Source of the DNA: Baffinella frigidus
Lineage: Eukaryota; Cryptophyceae; Cryptomonadales; Baffinellaceae
Length of the DNA: 10,702 nucleotides
NCBI GenBank assembly: GCA_026770585.1
Contig: MU646349.1
Location: 1,004,411-1,015,112, forward strand
Reading direction: 5' to 3'
A program made the position numbers and the translations under genes. Of this stretch, positions 7,246 through 10,702 are shown one piece after another. The stretch's first letter is position 1. Every line of letters starts with the position of its first letter. Below the pieces are notes generated by a model. That model was not told the DNA's origin. It saw only the letters and a program-made list of their open reading frames with translations, and ran no database searches.

Positions 7246-7300
7246 GCGTGGACCTTCGCCTCCGAACCCTTACCGCGACGGCTCGACCCCGCAGCCGATG
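7246..7300 (+). CDS. 55-bp internal exon of the CCCH zinc-finger gene
   Basis: It begins after CTCCCCTCGGCAG and ends before GTATCC. The first base completes a Gly codon, then 18 codons read RGPSPPNPYRDGSTPQPM. Composition matches the flanking exons, and entry phase 2 and exit phase 0 both fit the neighbouring exons. It is too short to be found as an open frame on its own; it was inferred because the exons at 6396 and 7481 cannot be joined directly in frame. Confidence 0.6.
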
Positions 7301-7480
7301 GTATCCTCCTCCCCCACCCCCCCACCCTACCGCCGTCTCACCCTCCGCCCTCCGCAGCTTTCCCCGTGCCGCGCAGCGCAGCGCCTCCTGCAACACGCGT
7401 CGAGAAACGCACACGCGCGTGCCCTGACACTTGTGCTGACGGAATGCTGACGTGGATGCTGACGAGAATGCTGACGGCAG
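7301..7480 (+). other. Intron (180 bp) with five tandem CTGAC motifs
   Basis: Donor GTATCC, acceptor GACGGCAG. CTGAC occurs at 7424-7428, 7436-7440, 7447-7451, 7459-7463 and 7471-7475, spaced 11-12 bp within units of the form (G)ATGCTGACGNG. CTGAC matches the metazoan and algal branch-point consensus, so this reads as a tandem array of candidate branch sites running right up to the acceptor. Confidence 0.65.
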
Positions 7481-7624
7481 GGAGTGGATGACGGATCCTC
7501 TGGGGGCGGGCTCCCGCCGCCGCAGCTGATGCACCCGCGCGCGATGGGGGGCATGGGGGGGGGGGGCATGGGGCCCAACGGCATGGGGCCGGGGCTGCAG
7601 GGGATGGCGATGTATCCGCAATCG
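7481..7624 (+). CDS. Gly/Met-rich exon of the CCCH zinc-finger protein
   Basis: 48 codons in phase 0 read GVDDGSSGGGLPPPQLMH, then Met-Gly repeats (MGGMGGGGMGPNGMG) and end MAMYPQS before donor GTAGAC at 7625. A stop lies just upstream in frame (TGA at 7472), so the exon must begin at the AG at 7479-7480. The Met/Gly/Pro bias continues from the exon at 6396. It is likely a disordered, interaction-prone segment. Confidence 0.7.
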
Positions 7625-8201
7625 GTAGACTCCCTACACCTGACGTCTTGGGTGATGGTGTTCGTGGTTGGGGCTGGGAACTGCAGAGTTTGGAGATATT
7701 AGAATGCTATTGGGAGAAGCTGCGTCACGTGGATCTGCAGAACCTGCATCGACTCATTCCTGCAGCAAGCAAAAGTCAGCGGTCACGATTTCTGTTGCTG
7801 TCCCGCGGGCGATCGGTGTATCATGCAACGCTGACAGCAGACGCCCCCTTCTCGGACAACCCGCGCCCTTTCCCCTGACAACGCGCGCCCCTTGCTCCAT
7901 CTCCTCTGACAATGCCCGCCCCTTCCTCTGACAAAGCCCGCCCTCTTCTCGAATCCGCGCCCCTTCCGCCCCCTCCTCTGTCTGGGGACACCACCCCGTG
8001 TAGGATGACCGGAGTGACTTTACACAGTCACGTCCACAACAAGGAGATACACGCCCGCACTTACCCGCGGATCCATCCTCTCCTCAGTGAAGCCTTACTC
8101 GCACACGATGTCTCAGTGCTGGAGCGCCCGAGCGGAGCCCTTCCAGAGGTTATGAGCCCTGCCTTCCGCCAGACTCTGACAAGGCGTCTTCCCCCCAACA
8201 G
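7625..8201 (+). other. Intron (577 bp) holding a CTGAC repeat and a palindrome-family fragment
   Basis: Donor GTAGAC, acceptor CCCCCCAACAG with CTGAC at 8176-8180 about 20 bases before it, a classic 3' splice region. Inside are GC-rich units with CTGACAA at 7875, 7906 and 7928, and a copy of the P family at 7987-8050. Confidence 0.7.
7987..8050 (+). repeat. Palindrome family P, copy 2 (truncated), inside an intron
   Basis: CCACCCCGTGTAGGATGACC and the following GGAGTGACTT...AGTCACGTCCAC match the reverse complement of 3462-3514. The far arm (ACACGGGGTAGTATC) is missing, so this copy cannot form the long stem. Confidence 0.7.
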
Positions 8202-8276
8202 CAGGTTGACTTTGCGCAGCAGATGATGCAGCAGGCGCAGGCCAAAGGCCTCAACTGGGCCCAGCAGCAGCAGCAG
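8202..8276 (+). CDS. Gln-rich exon of the CCCH zinc-finger protein
   Basis: Phase 0 entry after the acceptor AACAG: QVDFAQQMMQQAQAKGLNWA followed by five Gln. It joins MYPQS of the previous exon without a partial codon. The frame stays open downstream through four 30-bp repeats (PPSPLW(I/M)KTQ) to a stop at 8592-8594. No GT is available until 8439 (phase 0), so the exon either uses a GC donor at 8277 (CAG then GCACCA) or extends to 8438. Both ends would join in phase with the exon at 9778. Short Gln/Met-rich stretches fit an RNA-binding or transcription-related protein. Confidence 0.65.
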
Positions 8277-8278
8277 GC

Positions 8279-8398
8279 ACCACCCCCACTCTGGATCAAG
8301 ACCCAGCCACCATCCCCACTCTGGATCAAGACCCAGCCACCATCCCCACTCTGGATGAAGACCCAGCCACCATCCCCACTCTGGATGAAGACCCAGCC
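8279..8398 (+). repeat. 30-bp minisatellite, four copies, in frame
   Basis: Units 8279-8308, 8309-8338, 8339-8368 and 8369-8398 differ at only a few positions (ATC to ATG, C to T). In the frame of the exon at 8202 each encodes (P)P(P/S)PLW(I/M)KTQ. Whether they are translated or belong to the intron cannot be told from sequence. Confidence 0.9.
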
Positions 8399-8429
8399 CT
8401 GCCCATACCTAACCAACCATCGCCTCACG

Positions 8430-8672
8430 CCTCCTCCTGTGGCCTGGGAGCAGCAGCAGGCACGACCCCCCCACCCAGACACTCTCCTCCTGACGCATGC
8501 TGTTGCGTGCGTTGTTGCGCATGCTCGTGCATCAGCAACAGCAACAGCAGCAGCAGCAGCAGCAGGAACGCCCCCCCCCCTCCCCCTGGATTAAGAGGTA
8601 CTCAAGAGGACTTTAGTAGGTTCCGGCCAAGGGCCTCAACTGGGCCCAGCAGCAGCAGCAGGCACCATCCCC
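8430..8672 (+). repeat. Degenerate tandem copies of the Gln-rich exon, and a CAG tract
   Basis: The exon segment 8241-8288 (GCCAAAGGCCTCAACTGGGC and CAG run) recurs almost exactly at 8626-8672 and more loosely at 8430-8475, about 190 bp apart. The last copy is preceded by an in-frame TAG (8617-8619). A CAA/CAG tract at 8536-8565 follows a CTGAC and a CAG acceptor-like site at 8535, but its exit phase (donor GTACTC at 8598) does not fit the exon at 9778. Confidence 0.7.
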
Positions 8673-8779
8673 GACCCTGGACTTGCGAGGATTGAGACGG
8701 TTCAGCACCCCCCCCTGCCGAGACTCTCTCTGCTCAGAAGGAGGGTGCGGTGTGGCAACACCGCACGGTGCAGGTGCAG

Positions 8780-8887
8780 TACAGGGGCACCTCGCTCATA
8801 AGAAACCAACCCCCCCTAGCCAACTTCTCTGCACAGCGCTTTATCAAGGAACGGGAGGTGTTTTCGTAAGAGAGAGGTACCCCTGTA
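8780..8887 (+). mobile_element. M-family MITE, copy A (divergent core, 108 bp)
   Basis: Ends TACAGGGGCACCTCGCTCAT and GAGAGAGGTACCCCTGTA match the family, but the core lacks the CCCTACAGTAGG block and contains unrelated sequence. It shares its right-hand TA (8886-8887) with copy B. Confidence 0.75.
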
Positions 8888-9006
8888 CAGGGATACCTCG
8901 CTCATAAGAAAGTGCCTCCTCCTAGGACCCTACAGTAGGCCTATGCCTAGGGCCTTATGGTGGTCCTGGGGGGGGGGCGGTTTCTTATGAGCGAGGTACC
9001 CCTGTA
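8886..9006 (+). mobile_element. M-family MITE, copy B (121 bp)
   Basis: It runs from TACAGGGATACCTCGCTCAT to GAGCGAGGTACCCCTGTA with the family core CCCTACAGTAGGCCTATGCC, in the same orientation as the copy at 1821. It directly abuts copy A; both occupy what was one TA site in repeat H. Confidence 0.85.
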
Positions 9007-9034
9007 GCAGACGGAGGTCCCGCGCCCCCACAGC

Positions 9035-9111
9035 GTGCGGTGTTGCAACACCGCACCCTCCTCCTCAGCAGACAGTCTCGGCAGGGGGGGTGCTGAACCG
9101 TCTCAATCCTC
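9035..9111 (-). repeat. Host repeat H, partial reverse copy with 22-bp perfect palindrome
   Basis: The segment 9035-9056 is a perfect palindrome (GTGCGGTGTTG and its own complement). It continues through TCTCGGCAGG, a G run and TGCTGAACCGTCTCAATCCTC, the inverse of 8687-8766. The same arm occurs at 10408-10485. Confidence 0.8.
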
Positions 9112-9123
9112 TCAAGTGCCTCG

Positions 9124-9157
9124 CTGCAGGTGCAGTAGCAGACGCAGACACCCCCCA
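9124..9157 (+). repeat. Unoccupied M-MITE target site in a fragment of repeat H
   Basis: CTGCAGGTGCAG TA GCAGACG followed by CAGACACCCCCC equals the sequence flanking the MITE at 10274-10394 (read in reverse) with the MITE and one TA removed. The TA is at 9136-9137. It is a paralogous empty site. Confidence 0.8.
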
Positions 9158-9218
9158 CCCCCCACCAAGCCTCCGGCCCTAAAGACCTCCTTGTAGCGCG
9201 CGGTGCGGCTCGTCTGGG

Positions 9219-9290
9219 GATACCGTCCCGTGTAGGATGGCCGGAGTGACTTGACCATGCTCCCGGTCATCCTACACGGGACTGTCTCCT
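9219..9290. repeat. Palindrome family P, short variant
   Basis: GTCCCGTGTAGGATGGCCGG at 9225-9244 pairs with 9263-9282 at 19 of 20 positions with an 18-base loop. It lacks the longer centre seen at 3415-3530 and 7987-8050. Confidence 0.75.
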
Positions 9291-9377
9291 CAGAACTCGT
9301 ACCGCTGGGCGTGTGTTGGGCGTGTGGGCTAGCTCAGGGCTCCCTCAGCCACGGGCAGACAAGTGGCGCGGGGTCTT

Positions 9378-9437
9378 GTTGATGGTCAAATTGATGGTCA
9401 AATTGATGATCAAGTTGATGGTCAAGTTGATGGCCAG
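9378..9437 (+). repeat. 12-bp tandem repeat, five copies
   Basis: (G/A)TTGATGGTCAA occurs five times with few changes, at 9378, 9390, 9402, 9414 and 9426. In one frame it reads (V/I)DGQ repeats and then meets TAA at 9441; it lies in the long intron, so translation is unlikely. Confidence 0.85.
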
Positions 9438-9442
9438 GAGTA

Positions 9443-9608
9443 ATGCGAAAAGCTTACGTTAACGGACCCCTTAAGTCCCTCGTTAACGTGGGCTTGCCAG
9501 CTCTAAAACGATTTTAAAAGCGATTTCAGGACTGGTAAAGCCCAAGAATGTTTTCCATTATAAATTTTGTACCAAAGTTACTACTCCGTTAACGTAAGCT
9601 TTTTGCAT
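9443..9608. mobile_element. 166-bp MITE-like element
   Basis: Terminal inverted repeats 9443-9465 and 9586-9608 match at 22 of 23 positions (ATGC, A-rich, AGCTTACGTTAACGG). A second CGTTAACGT follows inside the left end, and GGGCTTGCCAG pairs imperfectly with CTGGTAAAGCCC. The AAATTTTGTACCAAA block at about 9563-9577 also occurs in the element at 5419. Confidence 0.75.
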
Positions 9609-9777
9609 GAGGAGGGGAAGGCCGCTTTGCCCGAGAAACTCACCTCGACCGCCGCCACCGCCGATGGTCAAATGTTGAGTCCCCGCAGACTACACCCTTA
9701 ACATTGCGGACCATGACCGTCCCCGAACAAAGGAATTGCCAACACCACGAACCCTAACCCCCGAACCCCTCGAACAG

Positions 9778-9894
9778 ATGCAGCCCGAAATGCCGCCGAA
9801 GGGCTTCAAGACGGTGATCTGCAAGTTCTGGGAGAACAACATGTGCGCCAAGGGCGCGGGGTGCACGTTCGCGCACGGCGCCGAGGACCTCCAG
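9778..9894 (+). CDS. CCCH zinc-finger exon
   Basis: 39 codons in phase 0 read MQPEMPPKGFKTVICKFWEN, then NMCAKGAGCTFAHGAEDLQ. The spacing is C-x7-C-x5-C-x3-H, the C3H1 zinc finger found in RNA-binding proteins (TTP/TIS11, muscleblind and related families), preceded by the usual F-K-T lead and followed by FAHG-x-x-x-L. The acceptor GAACAG ending at 9777 has a CTAAC branch motif at about 9753; the donor is CAG then GTTCCG at 9895. The in-frame ATG at 9736 lies before the branch site and is not needed as a start. With the exons at 7481 and 8202, the protein is a low-complexity Met/Gly/Gln-rich N-terminal region followed by zinc finger(s), probably acting on RNA. More fingers may follow outside the window. 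Confidence 0.85.
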
Positions 9895-10238
9895 GTTCCG
9901 TCCTTTCAACTGCTCTCTTCTCCCTGACACAATTTCTTTCCCACAACCGCTCTCTTCTCCCTGATACCATTTCTTTCCCACAACCGCGTTCTTTCACCCA
10001 CTCTTTTCTCTCTCTCTCTCCCTCTCTCCCTCTCCCTCTCCCTGCCCACCATAGCCTCCACGACAACACAGCAGTGCAGGGCTGGGAACTCAGCTCATCC
10101 TTAATGAGTTGAGCCAGTATCATGAATCATTAGTTTCTTAATGAGTTGAGCCTGAATGAGCCAATCCAATGGTTTTGAGATTCCCTGCTGAGCAGTGCAC
10201 GCCCTGTCACTCGCCCCTTTCTCCTCTTGAGCTCTCTG

Positions 10239-10485
10239 AGAGAGTCTCGGCAGGGGGGGGTGTCTGCGTCTGCTACAGGGGTACCTCGCTCATAAGAAAC
10301 CGCCCCCCCCCTAGGACCACCATAGGGCCCTAGGCATAGGCCTACTGTAGGGTCCTAGGGGGGGTTGGTTCCTTATGAGCGAGGTGCCCCTGTACTGCAC
10401 CTGCAGCGTGCGGTGTTGCAACACCGCACCCTCCTCTTCAGCAGAGAGTCTCGGCAGGGGGGGGTGCTGAACCGTCTCAATCCTC
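10239..10485 (-). repeat. Host repeat H, copy in reverse orientation, interrupted by MITE M copy 3
   Basis: 10239-10273 holds GAGAGTCTCGGCAGG, a G run and TGTCTGCGTCTGC. 10395-10485 holds CTGCACCTGCAGC, the 22-bp perfect palindrome (10408-10429) and the arm ending CTCAATCCTC. Together they are the reverse of the H sequence at 8687 and 9124. Confidence 0.7.
10274..10394 (-). mobile_element. M-family MITE, copy 3 (121 bp, reverse orientation)
   Basis: Ends TACAGGGGTACCTCGCTCAT and GAGCGAGGTGCCCCTGTA. The core is the reverse complement of copy B (CCATAGGGCCCTAGGCATAG). It is flanked by TA on both sides; comparison with the empty site at 9124-9157 shows that only TA is duplicated. Confidence 0.85.
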
Positions 10486-10600
10486 TTAAATCGCACTAAG
10501 GCGATGGGCACCGACCCCTCAACCCCTCAACCCTTGTGTGCAGCGCTACCCTGGCGCCGAGACGTCCGCGTCCGGGGCAACCGCACCAAGGCGATACAGT

Positions 10601-10659
10601 GGACCTACCCTAACACATACCCGTCGGGGCCGGACTGATTGAGTATGTGTGGAGGGTAG
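10601..10659. repeat. Imperfect inverted repeat near the window end
   Basis: CTACCCTAACACATAC at 10605-10620 pairs with GTATGTGTGGAGGGTAG at 10643-10659 with one bulge and one mismatch and a 22-base loop. It lies 40-60 bases before the terminal acceptor, so it may bring the branch region (CTGATTG in the loop) and acceptor closer. That role is speculation. Confidence 0.5.
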
Positions 10660-10702
10660 GTATTCGTTATGGTGTCCACCCTTCAGGCATACTTCCTTGC
10701 AG

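Larger units (their letters stand above)
8687..9013 (+). repeat. Host repeat H, copy 1, interrupted by two M-family MITEs
   Basis: Left part 8687-8779 reads GAGGATTGAGACGGTTCAGC, a C run, CTGCCGAGACTCTCT, then an imperfect palindrome (8745-8766) and GGTGCAG. Then come MITE copies A and B and the right part GCAGACG at 9007-9013. The left part is the inverted complement of 9035-9111, giving an IR of about 78 bp around the MITEs. Confidence 0.7.
9895..10702 (+). other. Intron following the CCCH exon; ends at the window edge
   Basis: It starts GTTCCG. Bases 9913-9949 and 9950-9986 are two 37-bp units (CTCTCTTCTCCCTGA...CCCACAACCG), followed by a long pyrimidine run to about 10045. A 15-bp direct repeat TTAATGAGTTGAGCC is at 10101 and 10138. 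MITE M copy 3 and repeat H follow. The last bases, CATACTTCCTTGCAG, form a strong acceptor ending exactly at 10702. Confidence 0.55.

Noticed and set aside
7640-7878. Possible extra exon in the 577-bp intron
   Set aside because: An open frame exists, but no phase-compatible acceptor and donor pair was found, and the flanking exons already join cleanly in phase 0.
8536-8597. Poly-Gln exon with acceptor at 8535 and donor at 8598
   Set aside because: It would leave a phase-2 end that does not match the phase-0 start of the zinc-finger exon; kept only as a possible alternative exon.
9378-9437. Coding (V/I)DGQ repeat protein
   Set aside because: The frame stops at once after the array and lies within the long intron; treated as a simple tandem repeat.
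10311-10511. Minus-strand open frame of 66 codons with an Arg/Pro/Leu-rich product
   Set aside because: It runs through MITE M copy 3 and repeat H; the open frame comes from the repeat sequence, not a gene.

Overview
The window looks like nuclear DNA of a GC-rich eukaryote, most likely a unicellular alga or other protist. Reasons: GT-AG introns with CTGAC or CTAAC branch-point motifs, a WD40 protein, a CCCH zinc-finger exon, telomere-like GGGTT(T/N)A tracts and many short MITE-like inverted-repeat elements. No bacterial gene organisation, rRNA, tRNA or CRISPR array was found. I cannot name the organism; cryptophyte or haptophyte algae are guesses only.

Layout: (1) 3-665, the 3' end of a WD40-repeat gene, open at the left edge. 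(2) About 666-6140, a non-coding accessory region of small inverted-repeat elements (702-875, 1116-1218, 1821-1941, 3415-3530, 4976-5058, 5419-5598), a telomere-like tract that switches strand (2580-3205), a 168-bp tandem duplication (3916-4233) and CTGACG minisatellites (4279-4612). (3) About 6143 to beyond 10702, one plus-strand multi-exon gene for a Met/Gly/Pro- and Gln-rich protein with a CCCH zinc finger, probably RNA-binding. Its exons can be assembled by hand: a tentative 5' exon 6143-6190, then 6396(or 6585)-6994, 7246-7300, 7481-7624, 8202-8276 (possibly to 8438) and 9778-9894. From 6396 on, all proposed junctions agree in reading phase. The window ends on a good splice-acceptor AG, so a further exon may begin at the next base.

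The introns of this gene are the most unusual part. Several are built from tandem repeats that carry the branch-point pentamer CTGAC, five copies in the last 57 bp of one 180-bp intron. The approximately 1.3-1.5-kb intron before the zinc-finger exon holds degenerate copies of the upstream exon, a larger repeat (called H here) with a 22-bp perfect palindrome, and copies of a 121-bp MITE inserted in H. An unoccupied copy of the MITE target site lies between filled ones and shows that insertion duplicates TA. No transposase is encoded in the window, so any mobile elements here are non-autonomous.
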